Position numbers and translations under genes: made by a program. Positions 28,393 through 35,832 of a stretch of DNA of 64,000 nt are shown one piece after another. Position 1 is the stretch's first letter; the number at the start of each line of letters is the position of its first letter. Source of the DNA: JBGOTP01 sp963717075 (GTDB taxonomy: Bacteria > Acidobacteriota > Vicinamibacteria > Vicinamibacterales > CAVVIG01); NCBI GenBank assembly GCA_963717075.1, contig CAVQVI010000007.1:682001-746000 (forward strand), read 5' to 3'. A model generated the notes under the pieces. The model had not been told where the DNA came from and made no database searches. It was given only the letters and a program-made list of their open reading frames with translations.

Positions 28393-29234
28393 CAGATGCG
28401 ATCCGCGAATGTGCCTTCGAGGCGGCGGAAGTACACGGCGCCCGTGAGCAACGCAAGCGCGACCACGCCGGCCGAGACGAGCGTCATGACGCCTGGAGAG
28501 GGACCCCCGACAAGCGCCCACCGAAACCCCTGAATGACGCCGACCATGGGATTGACTGCATACAGCGCACGCCATCGCTCCGGCACCAGCGAGGATGAAT
28601 AGGACACCGGCGTGGCGAACATCCACAGTTGGGTGACGAACGGCACGAGGTAGCGCACGTCGCGGTACTGAACGTTCAGCGCAGACAGCCAGATGCTGCC
28701 GGCCGCTGCCGTCAGCACTGAGAGAAGCAGCAGGAGCGGCAGCCAGAGCAGCGAGGCTCCGGGCACGATGCCATGCCAGAGCATCAGCGCGACCAGGACG
28801 AGGAAGGCAATACCGAAGTCAACAAGCGGACCGAGGACGGACGCGATTGGCATGAGGAGCCTCGGGAAGTACACCTTTCCGAGCACGTGCTGGTTGGCAA
28901 CCACGGACTGGCTCCCCGTGGAGAGCGCCGTGGCGAAGTACATCCAGGGCACGAGCGCCGCCATCGAGAACACGGGGTACGGAATCCCGTCCGAGGGAAT
29001 GTTGGCAAGCCGGCCAAAAACAATCGTGAACACCACCATCGTCATGACCGGCTGCAGAATCGCCCAGCCTGCGCCGAGCACGGTCTGCTTGTAACGGACC
29101 TTGACGTCTCGCCAGATCAGGAAATAGAGCAGTTCGCGGTAGGCCCAGATCTCTGCCAGTCGACGCACACTCCAGCCGCGCGACGGCTCGAGCCGCCGGG
29201 TCGGCAGGACGAACTCGTGCGCGACGCTATGCAC
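28392..29234 (-). CDS. wzm: Polysaccharide ABC exporter permease (Wzm-like)
   Basis: A 280-aa ABC-2 type permease with six hydrophobic segments. LIWRDVKVRYKQTVLGAGWA precedes the first core helix, and VPWMYFATALSTGSQSVVAN and NVQYRDVRYLVPFVTQLWMF are characteristic Wzm/TagG/KpsM-type stretches. It forms the membrane channel with the Wzt ATPase and moves polymer or lipid-linked glycan across the inner membrane. It starts 3 bp after the methyltransferase stop and ends in a TGATG overlap with wzt. Confidence 0.94.
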   Translation of the reverse strand: MHSVAHEFVLPTRRLEPSRGWSVRRLAEIWAYRELLYFLIWRDVKVRYKQTVLGAGWAILQPVMTMVVFTIVFGRLANIPSDGIPYPVFSMAALVPWMYFATALSTGSQSVVANQHVLGKVYFPRLLMPIASVLGPLVDFGIAFLVLVALMLWHGIVPGASLLWLPLLLLLSVLTAAAGSIWLSALNVQYRDVRYLVPFVTQLWMFATPVSYSSSLVPERWRALYAVNPMVGVIQGFRWALVGGPSPGVMTLVSAGVVALALLTGAVYFRRLEGTFADRI

Positions 29235-29237
29235 AGG

Positions 29238-30374
29238 TCACCGCCGGGTGGCTACGCATGTGACGAAGTCGCCGAGATCGCGATCGGTGAGCAGACGGCG
29301 GAATCGCGCGTCGGCGATGAACCAGTCGCGCATGGTTGCAGCAAACGGATCGGTGTCGACGGCCCAGAGCGTGTCGGTCGTGAGGCGAAGGATGTCCCAC
29401 CCACGGTCCCGCAATTCACGGCGAAGTGACCCGACGCTCACTTGATCGACACCGTGGTGGCTCCAGTCGTAATAGCCCTCCCACTTCGGCCCGAGCACGC
29501 GGTGACTCATGCTGTCGGCGTTTGTCGTGTTGATGAGCAGCACGGAACCGGGTCGCGTGATCTCATGCAGCCGGCCGATCACCTGAAACGGCTCACGAAA
29601 GTGCTCCAGCACCGCCCACATGACAATGGCACCGAAGGGCGCACGAGCAAGAACCGCCGGCGGCAACGGATCGCGTTCGGCGTCGCAGCGAAACACGCGA
29701 TCGCCGCCGACCGCCTGAACCGCCTGCTCGATCGCCCAGGCCGACACGTCCACACCGAACGCGTCATACTGCTCGCGGCCGAGCGCGGCGAGCAATCCAC
29801 CGGTCGCGCACCCGAACTCAAGAACCGGGCCGCGGGCATCGAATTCGCGGAGTAGGCCGACCACCGTCGCGCGTCCACCAACGCTCTGGGCTTCGTAATC
29901 CACATAGTCATCGCCGACGTAGTACGACTGTTCGATCGTACGGCCGGCATCGGCCCGATAGTGGCCGGTCAGACGCCGCACGACACCGTGCGGCGTCGTC
30001 AATGTGAACTTCCAGCAAAACCGGCGTGTCGCCGGCGGCACCGCGAGTCCCCAGTCGCTCCCCTCCAGGCGGACTGCTCCCGACTCCGTATCGAACTCGA
30101 ATGTCTTCGGGCCGTCGTAGCGCACTGACGCAGAGGTCCAGAGCGAGACGGTGGGACAATGACCCTGGTAACCCACCAGTGTGGCGGTGAGCTGCCCGGA
30201 GCGACGTTCGAGCAGTTCGACAACGAGTAGCGATCCATCGACGCGATACGGCGCCTCCAATGTGAAGATCAAGCGCTCGTCGCGCGCATCGATTGGGAGC
30301 AGCGCCGTGTGCCGGCTGGTCAGGGCGTCTACCGATCCGAGCAGGGCAGTCTTGAGGGCACCTCTCGCGTTCAT
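29238..30374 (-). CDS. SAM-dependent methyltransferase with N-terminal beta-rich domain
   Basis: A 378-aa protein. Residues 1 to about 165 form a beta-rich region without a recognised motif (LEAPYRVDGSLLVVELLERR; VRRLTGHYRADAGRTIEQSY). A class I methyltransferase domain follows: PVLEFGCATGGLLAALGREQ (SAM motif I), AFGVDVSAWAIEQAV, FGAIVMWAVLEHFREPFQVI and RPGSVLLINTTNADS. The first part might be a carbohydrate-binding module that brings the chain to the enzyme; that is inference. The ATG at 30374 overlaps the asparagine synthase stop by ATGA. Being next to Wzm/Wzt, it could be the terminal chain-capping methyltransferase that Wzt C-terminal domains sense. Confidence 0.82.
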   Translation of the reverse strand: MNARGALKTALLGSVDALTSRHTALLPIDARDERLIFTLEAPYRVDGSLLVVELLERRSGQLTATLVGYQGHCPTVSLWTSASVRYDGPKTFEFDTESGAVRLEGSDWGLAVPPATRRFCWKFTLTTPHGVVRRLTGHYRADAGRTIEQSYYVGDDYVDYEAQSVGGRATVVGLLREFDARGPVLEFGCATGGLLAALGREQYDAFGVDVSAWAIEQAVQAVGGDRVFRCDAERDPLPPAVLARAPFGAIVMWAVLEHFREPFQVIGRLHEITRPGSVLLINTTNADSMSHRVLGPKWEGYYDWSHHGVDQVSVGSLRRELRDRGWDILRLTTDTLWAVDTDPFAATMRDWFIADARFRRLLTDRDLGDFVTCVATRR

Positions 30375-32257
30375 GGCCGCGAGCCCTTCAGCAGGTGCCC
30401 GAGCACACCCAGGCCCCACGGCCGCGTCCAGTGCACCAATCCAGCGCGCCAGCTGCCCCAGACGCGATCTGGCGCTTCGGGAGCGAGCCACCCTGACGCC
30501 GCGAGTTGCGACAATCCATCGCGAACGAGGGGGGCGAGCGCTCCGCCGAGCCACTGCTCGAAGGGCAGCGTGAACCCCTGCTTCGGCCGATTGACGATCG
30601 CCCCTGGCAGCGGATGGTCGAGCGTTTCAAACAAGAGCCGCTTCTGCCGCTGCAATGCCGGGTACACCCCGAGCGCCGGCCAGATGGTACCGAGGAGTTC
30701 GTGATCGACAAACGGCACACGCACCTCCAACCCGTGCGCCATCGCCATGACGTCGATGTCGCGCAAAAGCTGCGAGCTGAGATACAACCGGCTTTCGAGC
30801 CGCGCAATCGACGCCGTCATGGTTTCGTCGCCCGCCGGCGCGAGCAGACGCGCTTCGGCGGCGCCAAGGGCTTCGGCGGCGTCCCGCATGACACGCGCGT
30901 CGAGCAGCGCGGGACCCGAGAGCGCGTCGATCTCCTCGGGCATGAGAAATCCTCGCTGCACGCGATAGGCCTCGACGAGGCTCCCGTTGGTCTCCGCAAA
31001 GTGACGCCACCTTGGTCGAAGGCGTCCGGGCATTATCAGACCCCCGAGCGCCGAGACCACGGGCCACGCCTTGCCCGCGAGCCGCTTCGCCATCATGGCG
31101 CGCGGAAGCCGTGTGAATGAGGGGTAGCCACCGAACAGTTCATCGCCGCCCGCACCGGACAGCACCGCCTTGATCCCGGTCTGGGCCACGGCTCGAGAGA
31201 CATAGAACGTGTTGATGCCGTCGATTGATGGTTGATCGAGGTGCGCGAGGAGCCGTGGAAAGTCGGCCGCCACATGCGACGCATCGACTGTCAGCTCGTG
31301 GTGCCGGGTCGAGAAGGTCCGCGCGACGACTCGAGCATGCGAAACGTCCGCTGATCGCGCGCGTTCGAAACCAACCGTGAACGTCTGCAGGTTCCTCGCT
31401 CCAGTGCTGGCTGCGGCCGACACAATCGCGCTCGAGTCAATCCCCCCGGAGAGGAAGACGCCAACTGGAACGTCTGCCACGAGATGGGCGGCAACACTCC
31501 GGCGGACCGCTTCGCCCGTGGCTTCCCGAAGCGCCGCTTCGGAGTCACACCGGGGACCCGACAGAAAGATGTCGCGCGTATCGGCGAACTCGCCACCGAC
31601 GTCCCGCCCATCGCACGACCAGCGACGCCATGTGCCGGGCGTCAGCGCCTCCGTCCCCTGCCGCCAGGACAGCGGCGGCGGGACACTGCCCCACGACAGA
31701 AATGCGAGCATGCCAGCTGGTGACGGTTGACCGCTGACCAGCCCGGCCGCGACGAGCGCTGAGACCTCAGAGGAGAAGGCAATTTGCGTGGCCGTCGCCG
31801 CAACGTAGAGGGGCTTGATACCAAACCGGTCGCGCGCCAGCAGCAGGGAACGGTTGCGCAGCGACCAGCAGGCCAGCGCAAACATGCCGCGAACCCGCGA
31901 GAGCGCTTCGGGACCGTTGCGCACGATGAGGCGAAGCAGGACTTCGGTGTCGCTGGAACTCGAAAAGTGCTCACCCTGCGACTCGAGGTCACGCCGGAGC
32001 TCTCGGTAGTTGTACACCTCCCCGTTGAAGAGCAGTTGGTGGCTGCCGTCCGGCGTCGCCATCGGCTGTGCGCCATCGGGCGTCGGGTCGATGATGGCGA
32101 GTCGCCGGTGCAGCAGGAGCGTGCAGCCATCAGCAGCGCTCCAGCAGCCGCGACCATCGGGGCCGCGGTGCGCAAGCGCTCGGTCCAGGCGCCCGGCCAG
32201 AGCGGCCGCACCCTCGATCGGACGATCCGATCGAACCACGCCGGCGAACCCACACAT
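30371..32257 (-). CDS. asnB: Glutamine-hydrolysing asparagine synthase (AsnB-like)
   Basis: A 628-aa two-domain amidotransferase. It begins MCGFAGVV, so Cys2 is the glutaminase nucleophile. The class II glutaminase domain has RGPDGRG, RLAIIDP and FNGEVYNYRELR. The synthetase domain has the ATP pyrophosphatase loop VFLSGGIDSSA (about residues 265-275) and SGAGGDELFGGY. In polysaccharide loci such enzymes often amidate a sugar acid or amino-acid substituent instead of making free asparagine; I cannot tell these roles apart. It lies between the Wza-like gene (TGATG overlap at 32257) and a methyltransferase (ATGA). Confidence 0.93.
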   Translation of the reverse strand: MCGFAGVVRSDRPIEGAAALAGRLDRALAHRGPDGRGCWSAADGCTLLLHRRLAIIDPTPDGAQPMATPDGSHQLLFNGEVYNYRELRRDLESQGEHFSSSSDTEVLLRLIVRNGPEALSRVRGMFALACWSLRNRSLLLARDRFGIKPLYVAATATQIAFSSEVSALVAAGLVSGQPSPAGMLAFLSWGSVPPPLSWRQGTEALTPGTWRRWSCDGRDVGGEFADTRDIFLSGPRCDSEAALREATGEAVRRSVAAHLVADVPVGVFLSGGIDSSAIVSAAASTGARNLQTFTVGFERARSADVSHARVVARTFSTRHHELTVDASHVAADFPRLLAHLDQPSIDGINTFYVSRAVAQTGIKAVLSGAGGDELFGGYPSFTRLPRAMMAKRLAGKAWPVVSALGGLIMPGRLRPRWRHFAETNGSLVEAYRVQRGFLMPEEIDALSGPALLDARVMRDAAEALGAAEARLLAPAGDETMTASIARLESRLYLSSQLLRDIDVMAMAHGLEVRVPFVDHELLGTIWPALGVYPALQRQKRLLFETLDHPLPGAIVNRPKQGFTLPFEQWLGGALAPLVRDGLSQLAASGWLAPEAPDRVWGSWRAGLVHWTRPWGLGVLGHLLKGSRP

Positions 32258-33090
32258 CAGAAACGGCGGGCAGGGACGACGATCTCGTCGTTTGCCTGAA
32301 CGGGGTCCGTGAGCTTGACCTCGATTTCCTTGCTCTTGCCCTCCAGGAGACGACGAATCTTGATGCCGGTCGTTCGGCCCCGATCGTCGATCCCGCCGGC
32401 CTTCGTGATCGCCTGGCCCACGGTAAGTCCCGGCTCCCAGTTCTGCACGCCCACCATCTTCACGCGCCCCGAGACATAGAACGTCTCGGCCTTCCTCACA
32501 TTGATGATGTCACCGCCGACCAGCAGGATGTCGGCTCCAGCCACGCCTCGCCGGAGATCGTCCAAGTTGACCGTCATGATCTCCGCGTTCCTTGGTGCGC
32601 CGCCAGTCTCGTCGACCGACCTGCGCGCGATGGTCACAATGCTGCTCGCGTTAGACGTCGGGGAGCCGCGTTCGGCCAACGCTTGCATGACTGTCAACGG
32701 TCCGGTCATGGCCACCCGGCCCGGATCGCGCACCTCGCCCTGAACCATGACGAACTGGCTGCCGTACTTGCTGACTTCCGCGCGCACCTGCGGGTTGACG
32801 AAGTAGTCCTTCGCCAGCGCGGCACGTATCCGGTCCTGCAGCTGCATGGCTGTCAGGCCCTGCGCCATGACGCTGCCGACCAGGGGAATGGTGATGGAAC
32901 CATCAGCCTGAACGCGGAATTCGTGGTTGAACTGATCTTCGCCAACCACAACAAGTCTGATTTCATCCTCCAGACCTATTCGGTACGCAGGCGCCAGGGA
33001 AGAAACCGGACCAGGTGGCGGCACAGACTGAGCCGTTGCCGGCATGGGCAGGAGCAAGAACGTGCTGAAGGCGAATGTTGAGAATCTCAT
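32257..33090 (-). CDS. Wza-like outer-membrane polysaccharide export protein
   Basis: A 277-aa periplasmic/outer-membrane protein. A signal peptide ends near PATAQ (about residue 21), with no lipobox cysteine, unlike E. coli Wza. YRIGLEDEIRLVVVGEDQFN and VQADGSITIPLVG mark the poly_export domain (about 34-105). Two SLBB-like domains follow (VMVQGEVRDPGRVAMTGPLT, and FYVSGRVKMVGVQNWEPGLT). The family forms the exit pore and works with a Wzc-like kinase. A good AGAGGAAG ribosome site lies about 8 bp before the ATG at 33090, and the regulator stop is only 16 bp upstream, so the two are probably co-transcribed. Confidence 0.93.
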   Translation of the reverse strand: MRFSTFAFSTFLLLPMPATAQSVPPPGPVSSLAPAYRIGLEDEIRLVVVGEDQFNHEFRVQADGSITIPLVGSVMAQGLTAMQLQDRIRAALAKDYFVNPQVRAEVSKYGSQFVMVQGEVRDPGRVAMTGPLTVMQALAERGSPTSNASSIVTIARRSVDETGGAPRNAEIMTVNLDDLRRGVAGADILLVGGDIINVRKAETFYVSGRVKMVGVQNWEPGLTVGQAITKAGGIDDRGRTTGIKIRRLLEGKSKEIEVKLTDPVQANDEIVVPARRF

Positions 33091-33106
33091 TGACCGCTTC
33101 CTCTGA

Positions 33107-34111
33107 CTATTCCGTGATGCGCGCCACGGGAATCCCGAGCTGGCGGGCTTTTCGATACAAATTGGGACGCTGAATGCCGAGTGTTTGGGCCGCGTCCGCC
33201 ATCCGCCAGCCGTGGTGCTGCAGGACGGCTGCGATGTAGTCGCGCTCGAACCTGATGCGAGCCTCGCGCAGATTGCCGACAGGAATGAACGGCGTCAGTG
33301 AGCGCTCGAGCTGGAGCGCCGGGAGCACCTGTTCGACCTGGATCACGTCGTCATGTGTTTGCGCCAGCACGCGTTCGATCGCTCCTCGGAGTTCCGCGAG
33401 GTTCCCCGGCCAGGTGAGCGCGGATAACAGCGCGACCGCGGCGTGCGTGAAGGAGCGCGGCGTCGACCCGTTCGCGGAGGACAGATCCTGCAGCACGCGC
33501 TCGACAAATGCCGGCACATCGCCCGGACGGTCGCGCAATGAGGGCAAGTCGATCCGGGTCACTGCCAGACGCCGGTACAGATCCGGACGGAAACGGCGCT
33601 CGTGAACGTCCGCGTCGATCGATGGCGCCGCGCCGGCCAGAATGCGGAGGTCCGTGGCGACCTCCCGTCCTTGAATCCTGACTTCTCCGTCGCGCACGAT
33701 TCTCGCGAGCCGCGTCTGGACACCCGACGGTAACTCCGTGACGTCGCTGAGAAAGATCGTCCCACCGCAAGCGCTGGCAATCAGGCTGTCCGGCGAGATC
33801 GATTCGAGATCGGTCTGCGCCGAGCCCGGCGTCCCAAACAACCGCGCATCAAGCTGGACGCTGCCGCAATCGACGACAACCCAAGGGACCCTGGGCGAGC
33901 GGCTGCGAGCATGCAGGTCGCGCGCGACCGATTCGACGTCGACCCCCGCCTCGGCCACCAGCAACACCGCGCCGTCGGCTACGGCGGCCCGCCGCACGAG
34001 CTCCTGAATGCGCCCAATGGCCGCCGAGCGTCCGAGCAGCTCGATGGCCGCCGTCACATGGGGGACGAAGCGAGTGGGGCGGCTGTTTGCCGCTGTGAAA
34101 CTGTCTGCCAT
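33107..34111 (-). CDS. Degenerate sigma-54-type (AAA+) regulator with Fis HTH, first gene of the polysaccharide operon
   Basis: A 334-aa relative of bacterial enhancer-binding proteins without a receiver domain. The AAA+ outline is clear, but key sites are lost. Walker A is AEAGVDVE at residues 53-60 where GESGTGKE is expected, the GAFTGA loop is replaced after RLFGTPGSAQTD (90-101), and Walker B reads FLSD (120-123) where FLDE is expected. Later parts are kept: FRPDLYRRLAV, LPSLRDRPGDVP, WPGNLAELRGAIERV, and a C-terminal Fis-type helix-turn-helix at about 292-327 (MADAAQTLGIQRPNLYRKAR). It probably binds DNA but cannot hydrolyse ATP or contact sigma-54 in the usual way. It heads the long operon, 16 bp before the Wza-like gene, so it is the likely local regulator. 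Confidence 0.85.
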   Translation of the reverse strand: MADSFTAANSRPTRFVPHVTAAIELLGRSAAIGRIQELVRRAAVADGAVLLVAEAGVDVESVARDLHARSRSPRVPWVVVDCGSVQLDARLFGTPGSAQTDLESISPDSLIASACGGTIFLSDVTELPSGVQTRLARIVRDGEVRIQGREVATDLRILAGAAPSIDADVHERRFRPDLYRRLAVTRIDLPSLRDRPGDVPAFVERVLQDLSSANGSTPRSFTHAAVALLSALTWPGNLAELRGAIERVLAQTHDDVIQVEQVLPALQLERSLTPFIPVGNLREARIRFERDYIAAVLQHHGWRMADAAQTLGIQRPNLYRKARQLGIPVARITE

Positions 34112-34551
34112 AGGTCAGATTCGCGATGGGACCAATCGATACAGCTTCGCCCTGTCACTTACAGCTGGTAAGGACAAGGTCTGCAGTGGTTCTTCCCGAA
34201 GCCATACCAAGATAAGAGGACTTAGTATGACTTAAAAGACATATAGTGTCGTTATAGATACAGTCTTTCACAGATTCGATACAGACGAGCGAATCCGCGG
34301 ACAGCAGTCACGCGCCCAAAAGGCGGCGGAACTTCAACGTAAGTTCCTTTGCTGCAGTGTTTAGCTGACACTGTCGCTGCAAGGGCATAGTATCTTTATC
34401 GGTCTGGAGAGCTGTATCAATCAGGATGTGCTGTGTATCTTCAGAGCATCGGGAATCAGCAGGCGGCAGTCACTCGGCGTCTGGTGGCAGGCGCCGGTGA
34501 AGCCCCCATGCTACGCTGGCGGAATCCTCACAGCGTAAGCAGCACACTCAT
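34112..34551. promoter_or_regulatory. Intergenic control region between the regulator operon and tRNA-Leu
   Basis: About 440 bp without a credible gene, AT-richer than its surroundings, especially 34205-34270. It must hold the promoter for the leftward polysaccharide operon and that of the rightward tRNA. Visible elements are a short near-palindrome GACATATAGTGTC (34238-34250), TATGAC at 34226-34231, and a perfect 6-bp inverted repeat CAGTGT/ACACTG (34355-34360 and 34368-34373) with a 7-nt loop. The repeat extends imperfectly outwards and could be an operator. I see no confident -24/-12 or -35/-10 promoter. Confidence 0.45.
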
Positions 34552-34635
34552 GCGAAAGTGGCGGAACTGGCAGACGCGCCGGACTTAGGATCCGGTAGCC
34601 GAAAGGCTTTGGGGGTTCGACTCCCCCCTTTCGCA
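34552..34635 (+). tRNA. tRNA-Leu (anticodon TAG)
   Basis: An 84-nt class II tRNA. The acceptor arms GCGAAAG (34552-34558) and CTTTCGC (34628-34634) pair perfectly, with A34635 as discriminator. The anticodon stem CCGGA/TCCGG encloses the loop CTTAGGA, giving anticodon TAG (reads CTA and other CTN codons). A long variable arm (TAGCCGAAAGGCTT) and a T-loop with GGTTCGACTCC are present. The CCA end is not encoded. A 46-bp tandem repeat begins at its last base. Confidence 0.95.
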
Positions 34636-34832
34636 CGCCTTCGCTCGGCAGAGAGTGTACGGAGCTTCGGCGGTGCAGGCACGCCTTCGCTCGGCAGAGA
34701 GTGTACGGAGCTTCGACGGTGCAGGCACGCCTTCGCTCGGCAGAGAGTGTACGGAGCTTCGGCGGTGCAGGCACGCCTTCGCTCGGCAGAGAGTGTACGG
34801 AGCTTCGGCGGTGCAGGCACGCCTTCGCTCGT
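34635..34832 (+). repeat. 46-bp tandem repeat (four copies plus part of a fifth) touching tRNA-Leu
   Basis: Units start at 34635, 34681, 34727 and 34773 with the same 46-bp period, and a partial unit follows from 34819. Each begins ACGCCTTCGCTCGGCAGAGA and ends CGGTGCAGGC. Copies are almost identical; unit two has one C-to-A change. The array starts directly at the tRNA 3' end. The lack of unique spacers and of cas genes rules out CRISPR. Its first bases (CGCCTTCGCTCGG) also occur alone at about 54482, so the sequence may be dispersed in this genome. Confidence 0.9.
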
Positions 34833-34950
34833 CAGGTCCGGACAGGAGTCTGGGCGCGCGAGCATCGGTCACCATCACCCAAGAGAACTTGCGCATCGAA
34901 ATTCCTCGCGACATCTCACTGTGCCGGTTAGAGCAGAGGGCACTATCGTC

Positions 34951-35679
34951 ATGAAGCCACGCCGCATCATTGAAGGTACGGTGCGGACGGCGCTGCGGCT
35001 GCTGCCCGCGAGTACGGTCGTGCCAATCGTGCGAGGACCACTGCGCGGCCTCTGGTGGGTGAGTGGCTCCGCACCCCATGGCGTGTGGCTCGACACCATC
35101 GAGCGCGCCAGCCTCCGCGACTTTTCGCGGCACGTCCAACCGCGTGCCACCGTCTGGGATATCGGCGCCAACGTCGGCTTGTACTCGCTGCTGGCGGGTC
35201 GTTGCGTCGGTCCTGCTGGGAGTGTCGTTGCGTTCGAGCCTGCGGCGACGAATGTCGCGGCGCTGCGGCGACACGCCGCGCTCAACCGCATGGACAACAT
35301 TCGGATCGTTCCGGCCGCCGTCTGGAACGTGAGTGGCATCGTTCGACTGGAGCGGGGCGACTCGCGCAGCGAATTCCACGTGTCGGGTGCCGGCGCGACG
35401 GAGGTGCAATCGGTCGCGCTCGATGCCTGGCGCGAGGAGCATCGGGAAACGGCACCGGCGGTGATGAAGATCGACGTGGAAGGCGCCGAGGTCGAGGTAC
35501 TCGAAGGGGGCGCCGCGACCATTCACGCCAGCCGGCCCCGCATCTACCTTGCGTTACACGGCGAGCGCCAGCAGCGTCGTTGCGAGGAGCTACTGCGCAG
35601 TTGGGGCTACCGTTTCGAAACTGCCGACGGCTGTGCGTGGTGCAGAGACGTCTCGGAATGGATCGCTGTGCCGGATTGA
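34951..35679 (+). CDS. FkbM family methyltransferase
   Basis: A 242-aa SAM-dependent methyltransferase. It has ATVWDIGANVGLYSLLAGR (motif I), GSVVAFEPAATNVAALRRH, NIRIVPAAVWNVSG and MKIDVEGAEVEVLEGG, the typical FkbM pattern; FkbM relatives O-methylate sugars or polyketides. An open frame continues upstream through the repeat and tRNA, but the ATG at 34951 begins the conserved protein and is chosen. It lies just outside the polysaccharide operon, on the other strand and across the tRNA, so it may belong functionally to surface glycan methylation. Confidence 0.88.
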   Translation: MKPRRIIEGTVRTALRLLPASTVVPIVRGPLRGLWWVSGSAPHGVWLDTIERASLRDFSRHVQPRATVWDIGANVGLYSLLAGRCVGPAGSVVAFEPAATNVAALRRHAALNRMDNIRIVPAAVWNVSGIVRLERGDSRSEFHVSGAGATEVQSVALDAWREEHRETAPAVMKIDVEGAEVEVLEGGAATIHASRPRIYLALHGERQQRRCEELLRSWGYRFETADGCAWCRDVSEWIAVPD

Positions 35680-35832
35680 TCGTCCCGGCCGACGCGATCA
35701 TGCTACTCTGACTATTTCGAGGAACTGCCGGTCCCCGGCTCTCCGTCAAATCAACCAGCTGAGCACGCGTCCGGCGGCCGATGGTCTCGAGAGCTGACTG
35801 CCGAAGGGTGGCAACTGAAAGCTGACAACTGC

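Noticed and set aside
34635..34832. Repeat array near tRNA-Leu as a CRISPR
   Set aside because: Units follow each other with no unique spacers and there are no cas genes in the window.
34558..34950. Coding extension of the FkbM gene through the tRNA and repeat
   Set aside because: The open frame is accidental: it would translate a tRNA gene and the tandem repeat, and the conserved protein begins at 34951.
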